18,609 nt of DNA, from assembly GCA_030433395.1 (NCBI GenBank), contig JAUILX010000007.1, forward strand, positions 1-18,609. Reading direction: 5' to 3'. Shown in pieces: positions 1 to 6,822 of this stretch (within the stretch, counting starts at the first letter, position 1; every line of letters starts with the position of its first letter). The position numbers and the translations under genes were made by a program. A model generated the notes under the pieces. It made no database searches. It worked only from the letters and a program-made list of their open reading frames with translations, and was not told the DNA's origin. Origin of the DNA: Chlamydiia bacterium. GTDB lineage: Bacteria; Chlamydiota; Chlamydiia; Chlamydiales; JACKPQ01.

Positions 1-1053
1 GAATACTTTCTTGAAAAGGGGTGTGAAGCGAAAGTGATTGGTGTTCCTAAAACGATCGATGGAGATCTGCGCACTGAAGAAATTGAAATGTCTTTTGGTT
101 TTGATACAGCAACTAAAATCTACTCTGAATCATTAGGTAATATTGCCAGAGATTGCTTGTCAGCAAAAAAATACACACACTTTATCAAGCTCATGGGGCG
201 CTCTGCTTCCCATATTGCTTTAGAGTGCGCTCTTAAAGTTCACCCCAACATCACACTCATTAGCGAGGAAGTTCAAGAAGAGGGGAAAACACTTTCCCAA
301 ATCACAAACGAAATAGCTGATATTGTTCAAAGGCGCTCTGAGGCAGGAAAAAACTATGGGCTTGTTCTGATTCCAGAAGGGCTGATTGAATTTATTCCCG
401 AAGTTAAGCAGCTCATATCTGAGCTCAACGAGATGTTAGCAAAAGGTGGAAACGTTGTTTCCTCGTTAAGCCCGGCCTCCAAGCAAGCCTATGACGCTCT
501 TCCAGAAAGCATTCAAAAGCAGTTGCTTTTAGACCGTGATCCTCATGGTAATGTCCAAGTGTCGCACATCAATACCGAAGCGCTTTTTGCAGAAACAGTT
601 AAATTAGAGCTAAAAAAACGTCGTTTTGAAGGTAAATTCAAGCCGGTTCTGCATTTCTTTGGATATGAGGGCCGCTCAGGCTTGCCAAGCAATTTTGATG
701 CCCAGTACTGCTATGCATTAGGGCACGTTGCAGCTTTACTGATTGACCAAGGCTTTACAGGATATATGTGCGCTGTGCAGCACCTGCATCTTCCTGTCGA
801 AGAATGGACAATTAAAGGCATACCCATCACGAGTATGCTCAATATGGAGGTGCGCAAGGGCAAGCGTAAGCCCGTTATTCGTAAAGCGCTTGTTGATCTG
901 AAAGGTCCGGCATTCAAAGATTTGAGTGAAAACCGTGATGCATGGGCTCTTGAGGACCATTATCGCTTTCCCGGGCCAGTGCAATTTTCCGGTGATCCGA
1001 GCATAACTGATACAACGCCAATCACTTTACAGCTAGAAGCCAATTCTAGATAA
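1..1053 (+). CDS. pfp: Pyrophosphate-dependent 6-phosphofructokinase, 3' part (5' end outside window)
   Basis: The reading frame is open from the first base and ends at TAA 1051-1053, so this is the C-terminal ~350 residues of a longer protein. It contains GVPKTIDGDL; the lysine in PKTIDGD marks pyrophosphate-dependent enzymes, where ATP-dependent ones have glycine. It also has the sugar-phosphate-binding MGRSASH segment and, further on, FFGYEGRSGLPSNFDAQY, typical of the long PFP class shared by chlamydiae, spirochaetes and plants. The family interconverts fructose 6-phosphate and fructose 1,6-bisphosphate using PPi or phosphate, in the cytoplasm. The GGDD motif that also sets phosphate-donor choice would lie upstream and is not visible. 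An internal ATG at 34 falls inside the conserved catalytic domain and is not the start. Confidence 0.95.
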   Translation, partial: EYFLEKGCEAKVIGVPKTIDGDLRTEEIEMSFGFDTATKIYSESLGNIARDCLSAKKYTHFIKLMGRSASHIALECALKVHPNITLISEEVQEEGKTLSQITNEIADIVQRRSEAGKNYGLVLIPEGLIEFIPEVKQLISELNEMLAKGGNVVSSLSPASKQAYDALPESIQKQLLLDRDPHGNVQVSHINTEALFAETVKLELKKRRFEGKFKPVLHFFGYEGRSGLPSNFDAQYCYALGHVAALLIDQGFTGYMCAVQHLHLPVEEWTIKGIPITSMLNMEVRKGKRKPVIRKALVDLKGPAFKDLSENRDAWALEDHYRFPGPVQFSGDPSITDTTPITLQLEANSR

Positions 1054-1113
1054 CATCAATTAGGTAATTTTTGCCTCTTACTTCAGTGGGTGAAAATCGT
1101 GTAAAGTTAATAT

Positions 1114-2076
1114 ATGCGATATAAGAATCCTCACGTTGGCAACATTCGCCGTCGATTATTCGATGTGCTCCTTTGGAAAACGGGTTATTTTGGGCATGCT
1201 GAGCACTTAAAAAGCATGCCTAGATCTTTCTCTTATCCCAAGAAGAAGAGTGCGGTTAGCAAGAAAAAGCCATTAGTGACTTGGATAGGCCATTGCACTT
1301 TCTTGGTGCAAATCTATGGGCTAAATATTTTGACAGATCCTGTATTTGGCCAGCGCTGCTCGCCCTTGCCTTTTTTAGGTCCTGTAAGGCGCCATGCTCC
1401 GGGTATGCCCTTAGAGCAGCTTCCACCCGTCGATATTGTTCTGATTAGCCATAACCATTATGACCATCTCGAGAAAAAGACTGTTTTAGAGCTTGCCAAG
1501 CGATTTCCCAAAATCCAGTGGATTGTTCCAGAAGGGGTAGCGCCTTGGTTTAAAAAATGCGGCGTAAAAAGAGTTAAGGAGCTTAAGTGGTGGGAAGGAT
1601 ACGGTTTCACAAAGAAAAGAAATAAAATAACGATAACAGCTGTCCCAACTCAGCATTTTTCAGGAAGGTTTCCCCTGGATTTTAACCGCTCTCTTTGGGC
1701 AGGTTTTGTCGTGGAGGCCCAAAACGAAAAAAAACAAAAGAAACGCCTTTATTTTACAGGCGATACAGGCTACAATAAAGTTGATTTTAAGCAAATTGGA
1801 GAGAAATTTCACAAAATGGATTTAAGCCTGATCCCCATTGGCACGTATGAGCCGCTTAAGTTTATGAAACCTGTTCACGTAGGCCCCAATGATGCCGTTA
1901 AAATTCACCAAGAGGTCCATTCAAAGCTCAGTATTGGTATGCACTGGAAGACATTTAACCTTTCTGATGAGCCCCAAGAGCGTCCGCCCTACGATCTTTA
2001 CCGTGCGATGAAACGTGCCAAACTCAATCCTTCTGCTTTTGTGCCTCTGCAACCTGGCGAGAGCATGAATTGGTAA
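1114..2076 (+). CDS. Metallo-beta-lactamase-fold hydrolase, NAPE-PLD/COG2220-like
   Basis: A 320-residue protein with the MBL signature HNHYDH at residues 113-118, an aspartate in FTGDTG (D217) and a late histidine in GMHWKT (H277), together a complete di-metal site. The segments LTDPVFGQRCSP, PTQHFSGR and RSLWAGFVV match the group that includes N-acyl-phosphatidylethanolamine phospholipase D and related bacterial hydrolases. The substrate cannot be deduced; a phospholipid or another phosphodiester is the family-based guess. There is no signal peptide, so it is probably cytoplasmic or peripheral to the inner membrane. It starts 60 bases after pfp and its last 7 bases overlap the next gene, so the three may be co-transcribed. 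No convincing Shine-Dalgarno site precedes the ATG. Confidence 0.85.
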   Translation: MRYKNPHVGNIRRRLFDVLLWKTGYFGHAEHLKSMPRSFSYPKKKSAVSKKKPLVTWIGHCTFLVQIYGLNILTDPVFGQRCSPLPFLGPVRRHAPGMPLEQLPPVDIVLISHNHYDHLEKKTVLELAKRFPKIQWIVPEGVAPWFKKCGVKRVKELKWWEGYGFTKKRNKITITAVPTQHFSGRFPLDFNRSLWAGFVVEAQNEKKQKKRLYFTGDTGYNKVDFKQIGEKFHKMDLSLIPIGTYEPLKFMKPVHVGPNDAVKIHQEVHSKLSIGMHWKTFNLSDEPQERPPYDLYRAMKRAKLNPSAFVPLQPGESMNW

Positions 2077-2645
2077 ATTTTTACGCAGACTCTGAATTTA
2101 AAGCCATCGATAAAGCAATTCTGGAGGAGTACTGGTTTTCCAATCCTTACAAAATAGCCAAGCGTTACTACTCAGAGCTTGGAGAAGACCCCTACGTCTA
2201 CGGAGAAACACCTTTTGAGACTTTCATGCAGATTGGCAACGCCCTTAAGCTAAAGCCACAAGATACCTTGCTCGAATTGGGCTGTGGCAGAGGACGCGGG
2301 GCTTTTTTTCTAAATCACTTTTTTGGATCCAAAATCGTTGCTATCGAGCAAATTCCTGAGTTCATTGAGCGAGCGCAGCGAGTGCAAAGGAGCCATTGCT
2401 TAAGGCGAGTAGAATTTCGGTGTCAAGACATGCTCAAGTGCAGTTTTGACGGAGCGAGTGCTGTTTTCCTTGCTGGAACATGCCTTCAAGAAGATGTTAT
2501 TGAGAGACTAACGCGCAAGCTATCGCAATACCATGCCCGTATTGCAACGATCAGCTATCCTCTCAAAGGCTTCAAGGTTAGCCAAGAACTAGAAATCCTG
2601 ATGCCATGGGGCACAACCAGCGCTTTCATTCAGAGCGTACATTAG
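2070..2645 (+). CDS. Class I SAM-dependent methyltransferase, small
   Basis: A 191-residue protein with methyltransferase motif I (LLELGCGRGRG, about residues 67-77) followed by a second strand ending in an acidic residue (IVAIEQ), the usual SAM-binding arrangement of class I Rossmann-fold enzymes. The target is unknown. The only plausible start upstream of motif I is TTG at 2070, overlapping the preceding hydrolase by 7 bases. The next methionine lies about 50 residues in, just before motif I, and would remove the conserved-looking N-terminal helices. The overlap suggests translational coupling with the hydrolase, so the pair may act in one pathway. The C-terminal half is short compared with most methyltransferases of this class, but the frame is intact. 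Confidence 0.75.
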   Translation: MVNFYADSEFKAIDKAILEEYWFSNPYKIAKRYYSELGEDPYVYGETPFETFMQIGNALKLKPQDTLLELGCGRGRGAFFLNHFFGSKIVAIEQIPEFIERAQRVQRSHCLRRVEFRCQDMLKCSFDGASAVFLAGTCLQEDVIERLTRKLSQYHARIATISYPLKGFKVSQELEILMPWGTTSAFIQSVH

Positions 2646-2669
2646 CTGCTAAGGCCGCTGCTTTTTTTA

Positions 2670-3140
2670 TCACACCTGTATGGATTTTAGCATGTGTGTT
2701 GTATCTAAGCTGGCTTTTCTTTGCTTAAGAATAGCATGCACTGTATCTTTTATATGTAGCTCTGACAAGGATGAGACTTCATTGGCCATGACAGCTATTC
2801 CGCTTTCGCTGCTTTTCTGAAGTGTTGGGGACGATATTGAGTACATCAAAAAATCAATGGAGGTCTTGTAATTAGCAGTAAAATTTCCTTGAAATGATGA
2901 ACTCCACATATGAGCATGGCTCATTGTCTGATAAGGAAATTTGTTAAAGAGTTTGAGTGCAAAATTATTTAAGGATGCTTTGATTCTGGTGTTCCAAAGC
3001 TTGCATGTGCACATGGCGGCGTTGATATCGTCAATATTTTTTAAATGCTTAAAAATCAAAAGAATTATTTCAGTAGGCAGCATGTCGTTAATTAAATTCT
3101 CACTCAAAGGTGGAGTTGATGGATTTAGTGAAATTGTCAT
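2670..3140 (-). CDS. F-box domain protein, candidate secreted effector
   Basis: A 156-residue protein with an F-box at about residues 20-55: the LPTEI start, the central ILLIFKHL helix and the CTCKLWN segment match the eukaryotic F-box pattern (LP.E....I...L....L.....VC..W). Eukaryotic F-box proteins bind SKP1 and bring substrates to SCF ubiquitin ligases. Bacteria lack this system, so bacterial copies are usually effectors delivered into a host; that role is inferred here. No signal peptide or transmembrane segment is seen, compatible with type III secretion. The remaining ~100 residues (including an HMWSSSF segment) show no leucine-rich, WD or ankyrin repeats, so the substrate-binding part is unrecognised. 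AGGAG lies 4-5 bases before the ATG and a sigma70-like promoter lies upstream. Confidence 0.8.
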   Translation of the reverse strand: MTISLNPSTPPLSENLINDMLPTEIILLIFKHLKNIDDINAAMCTCKLWNTRIKASLNNFALKLFNKFPYQTMSHAHMWSSSFQGNFTANYKTSIDFLMYSISSPTLQKSSESGIAVMANEVSSLSELHIKDTVHAILKQRKASLDTTHMLKSIQV

Positions 3141-3163
3141 AATGCTCCTAGTTTTCTAAGGGA

Positions 3164-3192
3164 AGTTTACATGAAGCCTTTTATATTTTCAA
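3164..3192 (-). promoter_or_regulatory. Sigma70-like promoter for the F-box gene
   Basis: Read on the minus strand: -35 TTGAAA (3192-3187), 17-base spacer, -10 TAAACT (3169-3164). It would give a leader of about 15-20 bases carrying the AGGAG ribosome-binding site. The match is 5/6 and 4/6 to consensus; this is a visual prediction. Confidence 0.45.
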
Positions 3193-3204
3193 GGTTCTTG
3201 AAAA
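3186..3204. promoter_or_regulatory. Perfect dyad spanning both divergent -35 elements
   Basis: TTTTCAAG and CTTGAAAA are exact inverted copies separated by three bases. Each arm contains the TTGAAA -35 hexamer of one of the two divergent promoters (F-box gene leftward, pterin dehydratase rightward). It could be an operator controlling both genes, or just two -35 boxes arranged symmetrically. Confidence 0.4.
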
Positions 3205-3226
3205 TTTAAATGAGGTGCGCTAGACT
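3198..3226 (+). promoter_or_regulatory. Sigma70-like promoter for the pterin dehydratase-ispG pair
   Basis: -35 TTGAAA (3198-3203), 17-base spacer, -10 TAGACT (3221-3226). The -10 ends six bases before the ATG at 3233, so transcription would begin at or next to the start codon. No Shine-Dalgarno sequence is seen between them. Confidence 0.5.
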
Positions 3227-3232
3227 GGCGGC

Positions 3233-3577
3233 ATGGAAAAACTTTCTCAAAAAAAATGTTTGCCTTGTGAAGCTGGTCAGCCAGCAATTAAGGGGCAAAA
3301 AATTAAAGATCTGATTTCACAGCTGGATGGCTGGAATTGTGTTGATGAGCACCATTTGGTCAAAAGTTATAAATTTAAAGATTTTAAGCAGGCCCTTAGC
3401 TTTGTTAATGATGTGGGCCACTTGGCTGAAGAAGAGGGGCATCACCCAGATATTTTGCTTTTCTGGGGGCGTGTTGAACTAAAGATTTGGACGCATAAGA
3501 TTGACGGCTTGAGCGAAAATGACTTTGTGTTAGCTGATAAATGCGATGCAGTTCACGTTGGGAGATTTGGCTCGTGA
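3233..3577 (+). CDS. Pterin-4a-carbinolamine dehydratase
   Basis: A 114-residue protein with the dehydratase core: EEEGHHP (H70, H71) followed by WTHK (H88). The 18-residue spacing between the first and last histidine equals that of the three catalytic histidines in characterised enzymes. The family dehydrates 4a-hydroxytetrahydropterin made by aromatic amino acid hydroxylases; copies without a hydroxylase partner have been linked to folate or molybdopterin metabolism. No hydroxylase gene is in the window, so its partner is unknown. Its TGA overlaps the GTG start of ispG, suggesting coupling, though not a shared reaction. The N-terminal stretch of about 25 residues has a CLPC pair commonly seen in this family. 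Confidence 0.9.
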   Translation: MEKLSQKKCLPCEAGQPAIKGQKIKDLISQLDGWNCVDEHHLVKSYKFKDFKQALSFVNDVGHLAEEEGHHPDILLFWGRVELKIWTHKIDGLSENDFVLADKCDAVHVGRFGS

Positions 3578-5211
3578 GAAGAAAGACAAGAGAGGTGATG
3601 GTTGGTAATGTGGGTGTGGGTGCAGATAATCCCATTCGCATTCAATCGATGACCACTTCGAGCACAGCCGATGTCGATGCGACTGTAGATCAGATCATCC
3701 GCTTGGCAGATGAGGGGTGTGAAATTGCTCGCGTGACTGTGCAAGGGAAAAAAGAGGCTTTTGCTTGTGAGGGAATTAAAAATGCTCTTGTGAAAAAAGG
3801 GTATTCCATTCCGCTGGTCGCAGATATCCATTTTTATCCTCCGGCTGCGATGGTTGTTGCTGACTTTGTTGATAAGGTGCGTGTAAATCCAGGTAATTAT
3901 GTTGATCGCAGAGCCGATTTTCGAGTTTTAGAATATGATGATGTAACTTACGCAAAGGAACTTGAAAAGATTGAGGCGGGCTTTGCTCCATTGGTTGAAA
4001 AGTGCAAAAAGCGGGGCATTGCCATTCGTATTGGCACAAATCATGGCTCGCTCAGTGATCGCATCATGAACCGATTTGGCGATAGTCCTGCAGGGATGGT
4101 TGAATCAGCAGTTGAGTTTACTAATGTATGCCGCAAGTATGATTTTCACGACATTATCTATTCGATGAAGGCGAGCAATGCGGTTGTTATGATTGATGCT
4201 TATCGCCTTTTGGTCAAACGCATGGATGAGCTAGGCTGGGATTACCCGCTTCATTTAGGCGTGACAGAAGCTGGTAATGGCGAAGAGGGGAGAGTTAAGT
4301 CAGCTGTTGGCATTGGCGCTTTATTGTTGGAAGGGCTGGGCGATACGATCCGAGTCTCTTTGACTGAAGACCCTTGGAATGAGATTGATCCTTGCAAACG
4401 AATCATCGAGCACGCAAAAGTGCGCTCGCTACCTAAACGGGAAAAGCGGGCTAGAGTGCAAACTCAAGCTCCGCTACACCGAGATGGATCTGTTATTGTT
4501 GCTATAGACACTAAGAGCGTTATGGATCCTGGTTTTTACGAGAGCGTTGGCTGTGAGCTGCAGCTGGGGCGGCCACAGCGCATGGATAGATCTGCAGATG
4601 CTTTTTTGCTCAAGGAGGAGATAACAGAGCCTGATGCGTTGAAGAAAATTGAGCTGTGCCAAATTCCAATTCTCAAAAGAGAGGATTATTGCTTTTATCA
4701 CTTAGATGGACCACTTCCAAAGACAGACAAGCCCATTATTTTATGCTATGAGGGGTACGATGATGTGGTTATTAGAGCTAGTGCAGAGCTGGGAGCTCTT
4801 TTATCGGATGGATGGGGTGAGGGACTTTGCCTTATGAACTGCGAAAATGCTTTGAATCTTTCGTTCAATATTTTGCAAGCAGCGCGTATGCGGGCAACTA
4901 AAACAGAATTTATTGCATGCCCTAGCTGTGGTCGCACGCTTTTTGATTTGCAGAGCGTTACAAAGAGTATTCAGGAAAAAACAGCGCATTTACCAGGCGT
5001 TAAAATTGCTATCATGGGATGCATTGTCAATGGCCCTGGTGAGATGGCAGATGCTGATTTTGGATATGTGGGCAGCCGGCCTGGCATGATCGACCTATAT
5101 GTGGGTAAAACGCGTGTAGAAAAAAATATCCCATCAGAAAATGCCCTCGAGCGCTTGATTGATTTGATCAAAGCTCACGGTCGCTGGATTGAGCTTAATG
5201 ACCCACATTAA
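3574..5211 (+). CDS. ispG: 4-hydroxy-3-methylbut-2-en-1-yl diphosphate synthase, chlamydia/plant long form
   Basis: IspG (GcpE) makes HMBPP from MEcPP in the MEP isoprenoid pathway, using a [4Fe-4S] cluster. The N-terminal TIM-barrel part begins RRKTREVMVG and contains IRIQSMT and RVTVQG. The C-terminal part carries the cluster cysteines in ACPSCGRT (C449, C452) and MGCIVNGPGE (C483). At ~545 residues it is far longer than the usual ~370, with the extra central domain of chlamydial and plant enzymes between the two. GTG at 3574 is preferred over the in-frame ATG at 3541: GGGAG lies about nine bases upstream, family similarity starts at RRKT, and this start gives a GTGA overlap with the dehydratase. 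The last three codons and the stop lie inside the inverted repeat that begins at 5201. Confidence 0.93.
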   Translation: MRRKTREVMVGNVGVGADNPIRIQSMTTSSTADVDATVDQIIRLADEGCEIARVTVQGKKEAFACEGIKNALVKKGYSIPLVADIHFYPPAAMVVADFVDKVRVNPGNYVDRRADFRVLEYDDVTYAKELEKIEAGFAPLVEKCKKRGIAIRIGTNHGSLSDRIMNRFGDSPAGMVESAVEFTNVCRKYDFHDIIYSMKASNAVVMIDAYRLLVKRMDELGWDYPLHLGVTEAGNGEEGRVKSAVGIGALLLEGLGDTIRVSLTEDPWNEIDPCKRIIEHAKVRSLPKREKRARVQTQAPLHRDGSVIVAIDTKSVMDPGFYESVGCELQLGRPQRMDRSADAFLLKEEITEPDALKKIELCQIPILKREDYCFYHLDGPLPKTDKPIILCYEGYDDVVIRASAELGALLSDGWGEGLCLMNCENALNLSFNILQAARMRATKTEFIACPSCGRTLFDLQSVTKSIQEKTAHLPGVKIAIMGCIVNGPGEMADADFGYVGSRPGMIDLYVGKTRVEKNIPSENALERLIDLIKAHGRWIELNDPH

Positions 5212-5691
5212 GCAGTTGCGATTGAAAATATGCATAATCTTATATACCGAATGGGATTCAAAAATCGGATTTTCGGCGGCTTCAGAAGCACCGCAATTCG
5301 TCGATCTTAAGTGGCCTCATATTTTTAATATTAGGTTACTTAACGCGAGTTGCGGACCAACTCCCTTGAACTGGCCCATCTTTTGGCGATCTTTCTAGGA
5401 AAAACTGCTTGAGAATAGCGCGTTGGCTATCCACTGCGCAGATTTTTCTAAAAATTTCATCAAAAATATGCACCATTTCATAGATAGTTGATCCGCAACT
5501 CGCGTTACTTAAGATCGGCAAATTTCGAAAGCTTTCGCGTTGCCCAAAACCGATTTATGAGTTCCATTCGGTATAATCCCCAGCGAATTAAAAATTGCTC
5601 GCAATATTTAAAAATATGGCTGCGCATTTTTTACTCTACTGGGAATCAAAATCTTAAGCATCTTTCCTTACCGTAACTGCTCAATGTGGGT
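5201..5691. repeat. 491-bp imperfect inverted repeat, MITE-like or long RNA hairpin
   Basis: Four pairs of inverted segments are nested in correct order: 5201-5220 with 5672-5691 (18 of 20 match), 5243-5273 with 5546-5575 (including a perfect 12-mer TATACCGAATGG), 5302-5312 with 5507-5517 (perfect 11) and 5341-5356 with 5492-5507 (perfect 16). Inside them, CTAGGAAAAACTG near 5394 pairs imperfectly with CAGATTTTTCTA near 5438, and the centre is a GCGC/GCGC hairpin at about 5418-5439. The left arm holds a roughly 28-base insertion (5313-5340). The ends CCCACATT/AATGTGGG are flanked by TGA on both sides (5199-5201, 5691-5693), which may be a 3-bp target duplication but is too short to be proof. 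No coding sequence is supported in this otherwise gene-free stretch. Confidence 0.75.
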
Positions 5692-5704
5692 GATGAAGTA
5701 GCTC

Positions 5705-5732
5705 TTGCAAAATAATTTCTAGTCGCTAAGAT
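5705..5732 (+). promoter_or_regulatory. Possible promoter for the 44-residue-repeat protein
   Basis: -35-like TTGCAA (5705-5710), 16-base spacer, -10-like TAAGAT (5727-5732), giving a leader of about 15 bases that contains the strong GGGGGA ribosome-binding site before ATG 5755. Each hexamer matches only 4 of 6 consensus bases. Confidence 0.35.
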
Positions 5733-5754
5733 GAAGAATTAGGGGGAATTCTTT

Positions 5755-6822
5755 ATGCAAGCAAGATCTTGGAAAGCTATTGGCGTTGTTGTTAGTGTTT
5801 TTGCGCTTGGAAGCGCTTTGGGTTTTAAAACAGCAGGGACTCAAGAACGGGTTATTGAGGCTGAAAAAATTGTACTAAAATCAGCTCATGGCCGCACTGT
5901 TCTTGAAATGCGTGTTGATGAGCACAAGGCTGTCATTGCTCTTTGTGATGAAAGAGGAAAAGAGCGCTTGATGCTGGAAGGGGGTAATAGTCCTGGTATT
6001 GTTGTTCGAAATCGCTCAGATAAGATTATTGCCCAATTAAGAGATTTTAAAGAAGATGGCTCTGGATTTGTCCTCTGTGATGAAACGGGCTCTAAGCGAA
6101 TTCAATTCCAGGGAGGCTTTGCTCCTGGTGTTTTTGTGATGAACAAGGACCAGAAAGTGATTGCTAATATGAGCGTATCTAAAACTGGAAGTGCCTCAAT
6201 TGCAATTCGAAATAGTGATGAAAAACCCCAAATTTCTTTAAAAGGTGGAACAAATCCAACTTTAGCGTTTTTTGAAAATGATAAATCTCAAATTGAGATG
6301 ATTTCGTCAACCCATGGTCCACTTGTTAAGCTTAATAACCATGAAGGGGCGCCACTTGTTCAGATGCAAGGGGGAAGTTCCGCAGGCGTTTTCTTGCGTA
6401 ATCAAACTGGTGAGGTGACTGGATCGCTTGTCGCCTTAAAAAATGGTGGTAGTGCTATTGCTTTAGCTAATAACAAAGGTCAGATCGCGACCTTTTTAAA
6501 GGGTGGTGATAATCCTTCAGTTAGCTTTTTTCAAAATGGAGATTCACCTGATGTTGTGCTTGGTATTTCAGAAAAAGCGCCGCACATGTTGATGTCAAAA
6601 TCGTCTGCAAACGAGGGGATGTTAATGTATGGTGGCTCGCCAAGTAGTGTTCTATTTATCAATGAAACTGGGCAAGTACCTGTGATTTTGTCTAAGCATG
6701 GATTGATGCAAGATAAATCTGCTGCAAGCCGCGGTAAAAAGGCTGTCCCCAAAAAAGAAAAGTTCTACTCGTGGGAAGAATTTAAAAATCCCTTAGAAGA
6801 TCTTGAGAGCTTTAAGCGGTAG
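5755..6822 (+). CDS. Exported or membrane-anchored protein of six ~44-residue repeats
   Basis: A 355-residue protein starting with a short basic stretch and a hydrophobic segment (about residues 8-24), which is a signal peptide or N-terminal anchor. After a lead-in (IEAEKIVLKSAHGRTVLEM), a unit recurs six times, anchored on GG followed by a hydrophobic strand and N: GGNSPGIVVRN, GGFAPGVFVMN, GGTNPTLAFFEN, GGSSAGVFLRN, GGDNPSVSFFQN, GGSPSSVLFIN. The GG pairs fall at residues 76, 120, 164, 206, 250 and 293, a period of 42-44. The alternating strand/turn pattern with D-E-x-G turns suggests a beta-rich repeat fold. Uncharacterised bacterial proteins with similar repeats exist; no function is known to me. 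The C-terminal ~40 residues are charged and basic. The strong GGGGGA site before the ATG fixes the start. Its 3' end overlaps the convergent M20 gene by 11 bases. Confidence 0.8.
   Translation: MQARSWKAIGVVVSVFALGSALGFKTAGTQERVIEAEKIVLKSAHGRTVLEMRVDEHKAVIALCDERGKERLMLEGGNSPGIVVRNRSDKIIAQLRDFKEDGSGFVLCDETGSKRIQFQGGFAPGVFVMNKDQKVIANMSVSKTGSASIAIRNSDEKPQISLKGGTNPTLAFFENDKSQIEMISSTHGPLVKLNNHEGAPLVQMQGGSSAGVFLRNQTGEVTGSLVALKNGGSAIALANNKGQIATFLKGGDNPSVSFFQNGDSPDVVLGISEKAPHMLMSKSSANEGMLMYGGSPSSVLFINETGQVPVILSKHGLMQDKSAASRGKKAVPKKEKFYSWEEFKNPLEDLESFKR

Noticed and set aside
3541..3573. Upstream ATG start for ispG
   Set aside because: It would overlap the dehydratase by 37 bases and add residues without family similarity; GTG 3574 has a Shine-Dalgarno site.
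5336..5521. Short ORFs (about 60-70 codons) on both strands of the inverted-repeat element
   Set aside because: They run across the arms of the palindrome, lack ribosome-binding sites and have no recognisable domain; the inverted structure explains the sequence better.
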